A program made the position numbers and the translations under genes. From NCBI RefSeq assembly GCF_900101675.1, contig NZ_FNKG01000002.1:81005-145004 (forward strand): a stretch of 64,000 nucleotides of DNA, written 5' to 3'. The stretch comes from Curtobacterium sp. UNCCL20. Its GTDB lineage: Bacteria > Actinomycetota > Actinomycetes > Actinomycetales > Microbacteriaceae. How positions within the stretch are numbered: the stretch's first letter is position 1; each line of letters opens with the position of its first letter. Shown piece by piece: positions 37,453 through 46,161 of this stretch. The notes below the pieces were generated by a model. It saw only the letters and a list, made by a program, of their open reading frames with translations, was not told where the DNA came from and did no database searches.

Positions 37453-38490
37453 TCAGGAGCGCTTCGCGGCGGCCTTCGCGGCGCTCGCCACGGAGTGCCG
37501 CCGGATCGTCTGCGAGACCGCGACGGCGACGATGAGCGCCCCGCCGTAGAACAGCTGCTGGACGAAGTTGTCGGCGCCGAGCATCTGCAGCCCGACGACG
37601 CCGGAGAACAGGAAGTAGACGGCGATGAAGGTGCCGATCGCGTTGAAGCGGCCGGGGATGATCGCGGTCGCACCGAGGTAGCAGGCGGCGAACGCGGGAA
37701 GCAGGAACGATTGCCCGCTCGAGGGGTCCGCACCGCCGAGCGTCCCGGCGTAGACGACCCCGGCAACCGCCGCGGTGAGGCCGGCGCCGACGAACGCGCC
37801 GACCCGGAGCCGCCGGACGTTCAGACCGGACAGCTCGGCGACGGTGCGACCGGTGCCGACGAAGAGCAGGCGCCGGCCGACCGGGGTGGCGCTCAGCACG
37901 ACCAGGACGACGACGGTGGCGATGACCCCGTAGACGAAGGCGAGCGGGAGCCCGGCGAGGCCGCGCCAGCCGACCGTGGCCTGCACGAGCGCGGGGTCGA
38001 TGCCGGTCACCGACGACGACGCGCTCATCCACTGGATCAGCCCGATCATGAACGTCGACGTGCCGAGGGTGACGATGAAGGAGTCGATGCGGAACCCCAC
38101 CGTGAGCAGGCCGTTCACGAGCCCGACGACCACGCCGATCACGAGCCCGACCAGGATCGCGGGCAGCAGCGGCACGTCCATCTTCGCGTTGAGGACGGCG
38201 ATCGACATCGCGGAGAGCGACATCGTCGAGGCGCCGGACAGGTCGAACTCGCCGGCGGTCAGGGGGAACAGGAACCCGAGCGCCAGGATCAGCAGCACGG
38301 ACTGCGACCCGAGGATGTTCTGCAGGTTGCCGAGCGTCGGGTACGTGTCCGGCAGCGCGACGCTGAACCCGATCACGATGACGAGCCAGGCACCGAGCAG
38401 TGCGTAGCGCTCGGTGTGCCCCCACGAGAAGCGCGGGCGGGTGGGACGGACGATCGAGGTCTCGAGGACCGGTTCGGCGGTGGTGGACAT
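37453..38490 (-). CDS. ABC transporter permease, ribose/nucleoside (RbsC) type
   Basis: A 345-residue inner-membrane permease with about ten helices. BPD_transp_2 signatures are [19 protein letters not shown], the segment [16 protein letters not shown] and [20 protein letters not shown], followed by [20 protein letters not shown]. Partner of the ATPase at 38490-40100 and lipoprotein at 40097-41338. Substrate is likely a nucleobase, nucleoside or related ureide, judged from RutA downstream (inference). ATG overlaps the ATPase stop by 1 nt. Confidence 0.88.
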   Translation of the reverse strand: MSTTAEPVLETSIVRPTRPRFSWGHTERYALLGAWLVIVIGFSVALPDTYPTLGNLQNILGSQSVLLILALGFLFPLTAGEFDLSGASTMSLSAMSIAVLNAKMDVPLLPAILVGLVIGVVVGLVNGLLTVGFRIDSFIVTLGTSTFMIGLIQWMSASSSVTGIDPALVQATVGWRGLAGLPLAFVYGVIATVVVLVVLSATPVGRRLLFVGTGRTVAELSGLNVRRLRVGAFVGAGLTAAVAGVVYAGTLGGADPSSGQSFLLPAFAACYLGATAIIPGRFNAIGTFIAVYFLFSGVVGLQMLGADNFVQQLFYGGALIVAVAVSQTIRRHSVASAAKAAAKRS

Positions 38491-40100
38491 CAGGCGTTCT
38501 CCTTGACGGGGGAGGAGTCGACGGGGGAGGTGAGGGGAGCGGCGGACTCGACGAGGCTGGCGACGACCGCGGCGGGCTCGACGAGGCTGGCGACGACCGC
38601 GGCGGCGATGACGTCGCGGTCGATCCGGTCCCCGGTGAGCACGTCGTGCACGCGGCCGTGGGCGAGGACCACGACGCGGTCGCACATCTGCGCGAGCTGG
38701 TCGTAGTCGGTGGAGGCGCACACGATCGAGACGCCGCGTTCGGCACTCCGCCGGAGCATCGCGAAGATCGCGGCCCGGGCACCGACGTCGATGCCCTGCG
38801 TCGGTTCCTGCAGCAGCACGAGCCGCGGGTCGTCCTGCATCCACTTCGCCAGGACGGCCTTCTGCTGGTTGCCGCCGGACAGTGTCCCGAACAGTGCGCT
38901 CGGGTCGGCGGGACGGACGTCGTAGTCGCGGACGAGGCCGGCGACGTGTGCCCGCTCGCGTGCGGGCGAGAGGCCGAACAGCCCGCGCAGGCGGCCGAGC
39001 ACGGGGAGCGTGACGTTCTGCTCGACCGACAGGGTCAGCGCACCGCCCTCGCGCTTGCGGTCCGCGGGGACGTAGACGACGCCGCGGCCGATCGACGCCC
39101 CCGGCGAGGTGCGCGCCAGGTCGACGGTGCGCTCGTGCACGGTCAGGGAACCGGTCGCGGGGCGGGCGCCGTACAGGCCGGGGAGGACGTCCTCGACGCC
39201 GGAGCCCGCCAGGCCGGTGATGCCCACGACCTCACCGTCGGCGACGTCGAACGACAACCCCTCGACGACGCCGACGTGCAGGTCGCCGACGCGGACGACG
39301 GCGTCGCCGGTGGCGGCCGGACGGGGAGACCGTGCGGCCGCTCCGTCGAGGCCCCGGCCGACGATGAGGGCGACGAGCTCGTCGGCGGTGGTGGTCGCGG
39401 TGTCCCGGTGGGCCTGCACCCGGCCGGCGCGGAGGACGGTGACGCGGTCGGCGTGCTCGAGGACCTCGGACATGTCGTGCGACACGAGGAGTGCCGAGGT
39501 CCGGCCGTCGGACACCAGTTCCTTCACGACGCGGAAGAGCAGGTCGGCGTCCTCCTTCGGCAGGAACACGGTCGGTTCGTCGAGCACGATGAGCGCCCGC
39601 TCCCCGCCGAGTTCGGCGACCGCGCGGAGGATCGCGACGAGGGCCTTCTGGGTGTCCGTGAGCTCCTCGACGCGGGCTCGCGGGTCGATGTCCACGCCGT
39701 ACCGGGCGAACAGCTCGGCGGCTGCCCGGTGCTCGGCGCCCCATCGGACGAAGGGCCCGCGGCCGGCCACGACGGTGGCGAGCCGGAGGTTCTCGGTCAC
39801 GCTGAGCGAGGGCACGAGCGCCAGGTCCTGGTGGACGAAGCTGATGCCGACGCGGCGGAAGTACCCGGGTGGCACCGGCAGCGGGAGCAGGGCGCCGCGG
39901 ACCTCGATCGTCGCCCCCGGCTCCGGCGCGTACGTGCCGGAGAGGACCTTGATCAGGGTCGACTTGCCCGAGCCGTTCTCGCCGAGCAGCGCGTGCACCT
40001 GTCCGGGCCGGACCTCGAGCTCGACGTCGTCGAGTGCGGTGAGTCCGCCGAAGCGCTTGGTGAGCCCGCTGATCCGCAGCACCGGTGCCGTGGCGGTCAC
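38490..40100 (-). CDS. ABC transporter ATP-binding protein with two ATPase domains (RbsA type)
   Basis: A 536-residue cytoplasmic ATPase with two tandem domains. The first has Walker [13 protein letters not shown] and a Walker B region [15 protein letters not shown]; its signature LTDTQKA is degenerate. The second starts near 265 with [16 protein letters not shown] as a degenerate Walker A, and keeps [14 protein letters not shown] and [13 protein letters not shown]. That asymmetry is normal in sugar and nucleoside importers. Near the C-terminus VVASLVE is duplicated by a 30-bp DNA repeat (38547-38606). GTG 40098-40100 overlaps the binding-protein stop by 4 nt. Confidence 0.9.
   Translation of the reverse strand: MTATAPVLRISGLTKRFGGLTALDDVELEVRPGQVHALLGENGSGKSTLIKVLSGTYAPEPGATIEVRGALLPLPVPPGYFRRVGISFVHQDLALVPSLSVTENLRLATVVAGRGPFVRWGAEHRAAAELFARYGVDIDPRARVEELTDTQKALVAILRAVAELGGERALIVLDEPTVFLPKEDADLLFRVVKELVSDGRTSALLVSHDMSEVLEHADRVTVLRAGRVQAHRDTATTTADELVALIVGRGLDGAAARSPRPAATGDAVVRVGDLHVGVVEGLSFDVADGEVVGITGLAGSGVEDVLPGLYGARPATGSLTVHERTVDLARTSPGASIGRGVVYVPADRKREGGALTLSVEQNVTLPVLGRLRGLFGLSPARERAHVAGLVRDYDVRPADPSALFGTLSGGNQQKAVLAKWMQDDPRLVLLQEPTQGIDVGARAAIFAMLRRSAERGVSIVCASTDYDQLAQMCDRVVVLAHGRVHDVLTGDRIDRDVIAAAVVASLVEPAAVVASLVESAAPLTSPVDSSPVKENA
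38547..38606 (-). repeat. 30-bp direct repeat, two copies
   Basis: Two adjacent copies (38547-38576 and 38577-38606), nearly identical, in the 3' end of the ATPase gene duplicate the residues VVASLVE with AA. Confidence 0.8.
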
Positions 40101-41338
40101 TTCGCCGGTCCCCAGATCTTCTCGTACCCGGTCTTGTAGGCGTCGCCGTAGCCCTTGCTCGGCACCGGCGGCGTCCCGGTCTCGTCGACGTTGTCCTTCG
40201 TGAAGACCTTGAGCGGGGTCTGCTCGTTCCCGTCCTCGACGATCGGCGTGCCGGTGAGCACACGCCCGGCCTGGTCGAGCGTGGCGTAGGCGAGCCACTC
40301 CATGTTCTCGCCGATGTCCATCGTCATGACGCTGCCGTCCTGCAGGATCTTGAGGACCGCCGGGGTGCCGTTGTACGAGGACGTGTGCACCTGGCCGGTC
40401 TTGCCCGCAGCCGTCACCCCGGCCTCGACGAACAGTGCCATCGAGTCGTAGACCGGCAGGACGTAGTCGAGGTTCGGGTCGGACTGGATCGCGGACTGCA
40501 CGGTCGACGAGATCTTCGTCGCCCAGTCGGACACCGGCACGTTCGTGACCTTCACCTTGCAGCCGGAGCACTGCGCGGAGAACTCGGACTGCATCGCCTT
40601 CACGATCCCGTCCGACGGTGGGACCTCGGACGACGTGATGATGAGGACGTCGCCCGTGCCCTTGGTCTCCTTGATGGCCCAGTCGGCGTTGAGCTTCGCG
40701 GCCTCGTGGAACGGTGCGGTGACCTGGGCGGCGACGAGCGGCTGGAGCTGCGCGGGGAGCGACTCACCGGTCTGGTACGTGTGGCTGATCAGCACCGGGA
40801 TGCCCGCCGCCTTCGCCCGCTTGAGCGCCGGGACGATGAGCTCACCGTTGACGCCCTGGGCGAGGACGATGATGTCGGCCTTCCGGCTGATCGCCTGGTC
40901 GATGCCCGCGGACTGCTCGGTCGGGGTGCCCTGGTTCGTGTACTCGATCCACTTGGCGCCGTACTGCTCCGCGAGCTTCTCGCCAGCCTGGTCGACCGAC
41001 ACGATGAACGGCACGGCGGACGAGTTCGGGATGTTGAAGATCGTCTTGCCGGCGATCTTCGACATGTCGAACGGCTTGCCCTCGAACGTGAACTCGGGGT
41101 CGACGCTCGCCGCCTTGATCTGGCTGGTGGCGTGTTCCACCCCGGCGGAGTCGTCCGACGACCCGGTCGAGGCGGTGGACGTGGCCGAGCAGGCGGACAG
41201 GAACAGCACGCCGCTCAGGGCGGCTGCGACGAGCGCGGGACGGACGAGCGCAGCACGGAGGAGCGCGGGGCGGACGAGCGCGGGGCGGACGAGCGCGGGA
41301 CGGGCCGGCTGCGTTCGGGACGGTGCGGGGGACGACAT
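40097..41338 (-). CDS. ABC transporter substrate-binding lipoprotein
   Basis: A 413-residue exported lipoprotein of the periplasmic-binding/LacI type 1 fold. The signal peptide ends with the lipobox LSAC near residue 50 and is preceded by an unusual n-region of five RPALV-like units from a 15-bp repeat. The mature part has GKTIFNIPNSSAVPFIVSVD, GIDQAISRKADIIVLAQGVN and GIPVLISHTYQTGES, as in ribose/autoinducer-type binding proteins. First gene of the RutA operon. Ligand unknown, probably a nucleobase or ureide. Confidence 0.87.
   Translation of the reverse strand: MSSPAPSRTQPARPALVRPALVRPALLRAALVRPALVAAALSGVLFLSACSATSTASTGSSDDSAGVEHATSQIKAASVDPEFTFEGKPFDMSKIAGKTIFNIPNSSAVPFIVSVDQAGEKLAEQYGAKWIEYTNQGTPTEQSAGIDQAISRKADIIVLAQGVNGELIVPALKRAKAAGIPVLISHTYQTGESLPAQLQPLVAAQVTAPFHEAAKLNADWAIKETKGTGDVLIITSSEVPPSDGIVKAMQSEFSAQCSGCKVKVTNVPVSDWATKISSTVQSAIQSDPNLDYVLPVYDSMALFVEAGVTAAGKTGQVHTSSYNGTPAVLKILQDGSVMTMDIGENMEWLAYATLDQAGRVLTGTPIVEDGNEQTPLKVFTKDNVDETGTPPVPSKGYGDAYKTGYEKIWGPAK
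41228..41302 (-). repeat. 15-bp tandem repeat in a signal-peptide coding region
   Basis: Five 15-bp units (41228, 41243, 41258, 41273, 41288) encode [RA]-[PA]-AL-[VL] pentapeptides in the n-region of the binding-protein signal peptide. Confidence 0.85.
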
Positions 41339-41996
41339 CGGTCGGAGACCTCCAGGACGGGTGGAGCGAGGAACGAGCGGGGAGCGGGACGGGGGTGCGG
41401 GGACGACGAACACCCCGCAGCGCGGGGTGGGCGTGACGAGCGGGTCGGAGGCCGCGTCACGCGGTCCGGGAGCACCACCGGATGCGGTGGTGGGGAACGC
41501 TCCGCCGGCGGCGAGGCGTCCGGGTGACGGGGCCGCTGCAGTGGGGCTGATGCGAATGTAACCGTCCGCGGGACCCGGCAGGGCGGTGCCCGGTAACGGT
41601 CCTGTTAGGCGTTTGTTTCGCTGGTGTTAGGCCACCGACGCTGGACCGCCGGAACCGCACCGTTCCGCGCGGTTCGGGCTGGTGCTCTTCCGCCGCCTCG
41701 GCCCGGCCCGCTGCGGATCCGCACGGTTCCGCGGCGGCGGTGGGTGGGCGAAACACGCCGGACGCAATCGTGTCGACTTCCGGTAACGGGTCTCTCACAA
41801 ATCGGTCGAGCCGAGGGTCGACGGTGCTGGCGGAATGCAGGACGCGGCCCCGGACACCGAGCCGCTGACCGGGGCATTCCGCGCGCGGCGGTCCGACGGG
41901 CGCTGGCGTAACCCACCCGACACGGAGCCGCCACGGAGGCGAAACGAGCGGAGGGTGGACTGCATCCACACCACCCCCGACCGCAGGAGCACACCG
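41339..41996. promoter_or_regulatory. Divergent control region of the RutA operon
   Basis: A 658-bp gap between the ABC binding-protein start and the FMN reductase start. It contains two direct TGTTAGGC repeats (41603-41610 and 41625-41632, 22 bp apart) and two similar CCGGTAACGG-like sites (about 41590 and 41780). GTGGACTGCATCCAC at 41955-41969 can fold just before the reductase ribosome site. Frames seen here are short and unconvincing. Candidate sites for the operon's TetR or GntR. Confidence 0.45.
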
Positions 41997-42512
41997 ATGA
42001 TCACCACCGTCGTCGCCGGCAACCCCAAGCCGGCCTCGCGGACGCTCGACGCCGCCACGGTCGTCCTCGAACGGCTCACCGGTCGCGCCCCGGACAACGT
42101 CGTCGACGTGATCGGCCTCGGCCCAGGCCTCCTCGGCTGGGGCGACGAGGCCGTCGCGGCCGCGGTCCGCACCGTCGCCGCGTCCGACCTCGTCGTCGTG
42201 GCCTCACCCACCTTCAAGGCGACCTACACCGGCGTCCTCAAGCTCTTCCTCGACCAGTTCGCGACCGGTGACGGCCTCGCGGGCGTCGTCGCGGTGCCGC
42301 TCATGCTCGGCGCCGGACCCGCACACGCCCTCGCCCCCGAGGTGTTCCTCAAACCCGTCCTCGTCGAGCTCGGCGCGACCGTGCCGGCACCGGCCCTGTA
42401 CCTCAACGACAAGCACTACTCGGAGCCCGCGTCGACGGAGGCCTGGGTCGCGCGCTGGCGCGACGTCCTCCTCGGCGCGGTCACGAGCCTCCCGGAAGGA
42501 ACCCGCTCATGA
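41997..42512 (+). CDS. NAD(P)H-dependent FMN reductase (SsuE/MsuE type)
   Basis: A 171-residue flavodoxin-fold reductase that supplies reduced FMN. The start TVVAGNPKPASRTLDAA is the phosphate-binding loop of the family and ASPTFKATYTGVLKLFLDQF is its conserved second motif (P-x-Y-x-x-x-xS/TG-x-LK). AGGAG at 41985-41989 precedes ATG 41997. Divergent from the RutA operon and overlapping a RutF-like gene by 4 nt, so it most likely feeds the RutA monooxygenase. Confidence 0.88.
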   Translation: MITTVVAGNPKPASRTLDAATVVLERLTGRAPDNVVDVIGLGPGLLGWGDEAVAAAVRTVAASDLVVVASPTFKATYTGVLKLFLDQFATGDGLAGVVAVPLMLGAGPAHALAPEVFLKPVLVELGATVPAPALYLNDKHYSEPASTEAWVARWRDVLLGAVTSLPEGTRS

Positions 42513-43012
42513 TCAGCCCCTACTCGACCGACGCCCCCGACCTCACCGCCCTCCGCCAGGCCTTCTCCGGCTTCCCGTGCGGGGTCGCCGCGCTCTCCGC
42601 GATCGTCGACGACGAGCCGACCGTGCTCGTCGCGTCGTCGTTCACGGTGGGGGTCTCGCAGGACCCGCCGCTCGTGATGTTCGCGGTGCAGCACACGTCC
42701 ACGACGTGGCCGGTGCTCGCCGGCGCGGAGACGATCGGCGTCTCGATCCTCGGCGAGGGGCACGCGCAGGTGACGCGCCAGCTCGCGTCGAAGGACAAGT
42801 CCGTGCGCTTCGTCGGTGTCGACACGACGGTGTCCGAACGCGGGTCCGTGTTCCTCGAGGGGGCGCCCATCTGGCTCGAGTGCTCCGTGGAGCACACCTA
42901 CCCTGCCGGTGACCACGACATCGTCGTGCTGCGGGTCCTCGGGCTCATGTCCGACTTCGCGCACAGCCCGCTGGTCTGGCACCGGTCCGCCTTCGCGACG
43001 CTGAGCGCCTGA
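42509..43012 (+). CDS. Flavin reductase, RutF-like
   Basis: A 167-residue FMN-binding split-barrel flavin reductase. Typical text is RQAFSGFPCGVAALSAIVDD, LVASSFTVGVSQDPPLVMF, STTWPVLAGAETIGVSIL and GAPIWLECSVEHTYPAGDHD with final SPLVWHRSAF. RutF regenerates reduced FMN for RutA. The presence of two flavin reductases for one monooxygenase is redundant; one may serve another oxygenase. ATG overlaps the previous stop. Ends before a strong hairpin. Confidence 0.88.
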   Translation: MISPYSTDAPDLTALRQAFSGFPCGVAALSAIVDDEPTVLVASSFTVGVSQDPPLVMFAVQHTSTTWPVLAGAETIGVSILGEGHAQVTRQLASKDKSVRFVGVDTTVSERGSVFLEGAPIWLECSVEHTYPAGDHDIVVLRVLGLMSDFAHSPLVWHRSAFATLSA

Positions 43013-43028
43013 CGGCGCGGGGCAGGCA

Positions 43029-43083
43029 GACGGGAGGCCCGGAGCACGTGAGCGGTCCGCTCACGTGATCCGGGCCTCCCGTC
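43029..43083. terminator. Long bidirectional hairpin terminator
   Basis: Arms 43029-43055 and 43057-43083 pair over 27 bp with one mismatch and a one-base centre. It lies between the convergent flavin reductase and ABC permease genes. Contains CGGGAGGCCCGGA. Confidence 0.8.
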
Positions 43084-43117
43084 CAGTGCCCCCGGTGCGT
43101 CGGCGACGCAACCCGCG

Positions 43118-44194
43118 TCAGCCGCGCAGCGCCTCCGCCAGCTTCACCCGGCTGCCGGTGCGCAGCAGCGCGTTCTCGTAGATCCGCGCGCCGATGACGA
43201 CCACCAGCACCACCGAGGCCGCGACGATGACGAGGGACAGGACCGGTTCCCACCACGCCGCCGTCCCGAGGAAGATCCGCATCGGCATGCCGATCGGCGC
43301 GCTGAACGGCACGTAGGACATCACGCCGAGGATCGTCGGGTTGTTGTAGGCCACGATGATCAGCAGGTACGGGATCATCACGAGCATCATCACCGGGGTG
43401 GTGACGCTGCCGACGTCCTCCTGGCGGGACACGAGCACGGCGGCGGCGGCGAACAGCGAGGCGATGAGGACGAAGCCGATCGCGAAGAACCCGACGAACC
43501 ACAGCATGCTCGGGCCGAGGACGGTGAACATGTTGTCCTGACCGGTGACCGCCAGCGTCACCGCTGCCGCGATCGCCACCGCCACGATCTGCGCGAACGC
43601 CATCACGCTGTTGCCGAGGACCTTGCCGGCGAGGAGCGCCCGGGCCGGGATCGCCGCCATCAGGATCTCCACGACGCGGGTGGACTTCTCCTCCACCACG
43701 CTCTGCGCGATCGACTGGCCGAACGTCACCGCGGAGGCGAAGTACACCACGCCGAACGCCAGCGCCACGATGTAGATGAGTCCACCGGGGATCGCGTTCG
43801 GGTCGAGCAGCTCGATCCGCGGGGTGACGCTCAGCGCCGACACCACGTCGGTCGGGGCGTCGTCGAGCCCGACGACCTTGTAGCCGAGCGGGTCGTCCGA
43901 CGGCAGGACCGCGGCGTCGACGTCGCCGCTCGTCACGAGCCGTTCCGCGGCGGCGGCGGTCGGCGCCTCCGTCACGTCGAGGCCCTTGCTCGTCGGGAGC
44001 TGCACGCCGTCGACGACCGCGACCGGGGTGGTGTCGCCCGCCGTGGCCTTGCTGACGACGCCGCCGACGACGATGGACGCGACGACCATGAGCACGAGGA
44101 TGCACGCCGAGACGATGAACGCCTTGCTGCGGACCCGGGCCTGGATCTCGCGGGCGGAGACGAGTCGCACCGCCTGCACGAAGGAGCTGTTCAC
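43118..44194 (-). CDS. ABC-2 type exporter permease (NatB-like)
   Basis: A 358-residue membrane protein. One helix near the N-terminus (KAFIVSACILVLMVVASIVV), a large extracytoplasmic domain (about 50-165), then five or six helices; VEEKSTRVVEILMAAIPARA is the characteristic ABC-2 NatB cytoplasmic motif and VLVSRQEDVGSVTTPVMML follows. Works with the ATPase at 44191-45072, possibly in ion or drug efflux. GTG 44192-44194 overlaps the ATPase stop by 4 nt. Confidence 0.88.
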   Translation of the reverse strand: MNSSFVQAVRLVSAREIQARVRSKAFIVSACILVLMVVASIVVGGVVSKATAGDTTPVAVVDGVQLPTSKGLDVTEAPTAAAAERLVTSGDVDAAVLPSDDPLGYKVVGLDDAPTDVVSALSVTPRIELLDPNAIPGGLIYIVALAFGVVYFASAVTFGQSIAQSVVEEKSTRVVEILMAAIPARALLAGKVLGNSVMAFAQIVAVAIAAAVTLAVTGQDNMFTVLGPSMLWFVGFFAIGFVLIASLFAAAAVLVSRQEDVGSVTTPVMMLVMIPYLLIIVAYNNPTILGVMSYVPFSAPIGMPMRIFLGTAAWWEPVLSLVIVAASVVLVVVIGARIYENALLRTGSRVKLAEALRG

Positions 44195-45072
44195 CGCACG
44201 ACCTCCCGGAAGACCTCGCTGAGCCGCGGCACCCGCGGCGAGAACGAACCGACCGTGCCGTGCTGGACGGCACGCTGCAGGACCCGCTGGGCGGTGGCGT
44301 CGTCCGCTTCGAACAGGGCGTAGCCGCCGTCGAACTCGCGGACGGTGACGCCGGGTTCCGCGCGGAGCCAGGCGACGTCGCCGTCGACCAGGAGCTCCCA
44401 CGCGGCCGGACCGGCCTGCTTCCGGAGCTCGTCCTGCGGACCGGCGGCGCGGATCGTGCCGTCGGCGATGACCACGACGTCGTCGCAGAGTCGCTCGACG
44501 ACGTCCAGCTGGTGGCTCGAGAACAGCACCGGAGCGCCGCCCGCCGCGGACTCGCGGAGGACGTTCAGCACGACGTCGACCGCCATCGGGTCGAGGCCCG
44601 AGAACGGCTCGTCGAGGACCAGGACCTCGGGGTCGTGGGCCAGCGCCGCGGCGACCTGCACGCGCTGCTGGTTGCCGAGCGAGAGCTTCTCGACCGGGTC
44701 GGTGGCGTGCTGCGCGAGGCCGAGCCGGTCGAGGAGGTCGGTCGTGCGGGCAGCGGCGGCGCGCTTGTCGACGCCGTGCAGCCTGGCGAAGTAGGTGATC
44801 TGTTCGGCGACGGGCATCTTCGGGTACAGCCCACGCTCCTCTGGCATGTAGCCGAAACGGCGCCGGTCGGCCGGACCGATCCGGGTGCCGTCGATGGACA
44901 CGGTGCCGGAGTCGGCCTGCAGCACGCCCAGCAGGATCCGCATCGTGGTGGTCTTCCCGGCGCCGTTGCCGCCGACGAACCCGGTGAGCCGACCGCGGCC
45001 GACGGTGAAGGTCACGTCGTCGAGCACCCGGCGGTCGCCGTACTGCTTGGTCACCCCTTGGATGGTGAGCAT
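44191..45072 (-). CDS. ABC exporter ATP-binding protein (NatA-like)
   Basis: A 293-residue ATPase. Walker A is GGNGAGKTTTM, the signature is LSLGNQQRVQVAAALAHDP, Walker B is LVLDEPFSGLDP and the switch His lies in LFSSHQLDVVERL. The final ~80 residues are the DUF4162-like extension of NatA/DrrA-type subunits (WELLVDGDVAWLRAEPGV). AGGGGA precedes ATG 45070-45072. A TAGCGT about 40 nt upstream is a candidate -10. Located behind a DesK/DesR-like two-component system that may control it. Confidence 0.9.
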   Translation of the reverse strand: MLTIQGVTKQYGDRRVLDDVTFTVGRGRLTGFVGGNGAGKTTTMRILLGVLQADSGTVSIDGTRIGPADRRRFGYMPEERGLYPKMPVAEQITYFARLHGVDKRAAAARTTDLLDRLGLAQHATDPVEKLSLGNQQRVQVAAALAHDPEVLVLDEPFSGLDPMAVDVVLNVLRESAAGGAPVLFSSHQLDVVERLCDDVVVIADGTIRAAGPQDELRKQAGPAAWELLVDGDVAWLRAEPGVTVREFDGGYALFEADDATAQRVLQRAVQHGTVGSFSPRVPRLSEVFREVVR

Positions 45073-45426
45073 CTCGTTCCCCTGTCCCGGCGGTGTGCAC
45101 CGCCTGCCGTCGACGCTATTGGGACGGGTGCCCGGGGTGCCTCCGGCGGAGGACGGGTCTTCGGGGCTGCCCGGGGTCGGCCGGCTCCACCGCGAGGGGG
45201 AGGAGCGTGGGCGGACCTCGCACGGTGCGTGGTTGGTGGCCGGGTGTGGCGTGGTGGCGTGGATCGCACGGTGCCGGGTCCGTCAACCGGTGCGAGGTTG
45301 GTGGCCCCGTGCGCCGTTGCAGCGCCGCACGGGGCGATCAGCCTCGCACGGGCTGAGCAAGGCCGCACGGTGCGGTGTCGGCCGACGTCGCACGGGCTGA
45401 GCAAGGCCGCACCGTGCGAGCGGGGG
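45073..45426. repeat. Intergenic repeat-rich stretch
   Basis: No gene. Two 25-bp copies starting with TCGCACGGGCTGAGCAAGG at 45344-45368 and 45388-45412, two GGTTGGTGGCC copies (45231-45241, 45296-45306) and several GCACGG/CCGTGC hairpin pieces. The part nearest 45427 likely ends transcription of the response-regulator gene. Confidence 0.6.
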
Positions 45427-46161
45427 TCAGCGGGCGACGCCGTGCTCGAACGCCCAGACGACGGCCTGGATCCGGTCGCGCAGCCCGGTCTTCTGCAGCA
45501 CGTTCGACACGTGGGTCTTCACGGTGGCCTCGCCGACGAAGAGCTCGGCCGCGATCTCCGCGTTGCTCAGGCCCCGGGCGAGCAGCCGCAGCACCTCGGA
45601 CTCGCGCTCCGTCAGGCCGACCTCGGCGAGTGCGGCGTCGCCGACCGCGGTGCCGGGCAGCGCGGACGCCGACGGAGATGCCGACGCGGCGGACAACGAG
45701 GACGCCGACGCCGACGCCGCCGCCGCTGACGCCGCCGTCGCGCGACTGATCACGCGCCGGGTCACGTCCGGTGCGAGCAGTGCGTCCCCCGCCGCGACCG
45801 TGCGGACGGCGTCGATCAGCCGTTCGGGGGAGGCGTTCTTCAGCAGGAACCCGCTCGCTCCGGCCTCGAGCGCCTGGAAGAGGGCGTCGTCGTGGTCGAA
45901 CGTCGTGAGGACGAGCACCGCCGGGGGATCCGGGAGCGCTGCGATCCGCCGCGCTGCCTCGAGCCCGTCGACTCCCGGCATCTGCACGTCGAGGCACACC
46001 ACGTCCGGACGCCAGGCACGGACGGCCTCGACCGCCTCGGCGCCGTCGGCTGCCTCGGCGACCACCCGGAAGCCCGGCTCGGACTCGAGGATCACGCGGA
46101 ACCCGGCGCGGACGAGCACTTGGTCGTCCGCCAGCACGATCGTCAGCTCGTCGGCAGCCAT
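45427..46161 (-). CDS. LuxR/NarL-type response regulator
   Basis: A 244-residue response regulator. The receiver domain has the acidic pocket DD (residues 12-13), phospho-acceptor Asp in VVCLDVQMPG near residue 58, Thr in VLTTFDHDD and Lys in FLLKNASPE. The LuxR HTH (LTERESEVLRLLARGLSNAE) covers the C-terminal 60 residues. The linker is a long Ala/Ser-rich low-complexity stretch (about 145-175). Paired with the kinase at 46143-47396 with a 19-nt overlap. Candidate target: the adjacent NatAB-like exporter. Confidence 0.92.
   Translation of the reverse strand: MAADELTIVLADDQVLVRAGFRVILESEPGFRVVAEAADGAEAVEAVRAWRPDVVCLDVQMPGVDGLEAARRIAALPDPPAVLVLTTFDHDDALFQALEAGASGFLLKNASPERLIDAVRTVAAGDALLAPDVTRRVISRATAASAAAASASASSLSAASASPSASALPGTAVGDAALAEVGLTERESEVLRLLARGLSNAEIAAELFVGEATVKTHVSNVLQKTGLRDRIQAVVWAFEHGVAR

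Noticed and set aside
41624-41911. Short frames in the divergent region before the FMN reductase
   Set aside because: Ordinary high-GC chance frames on both strands, no ribosome site or recognisable domain.
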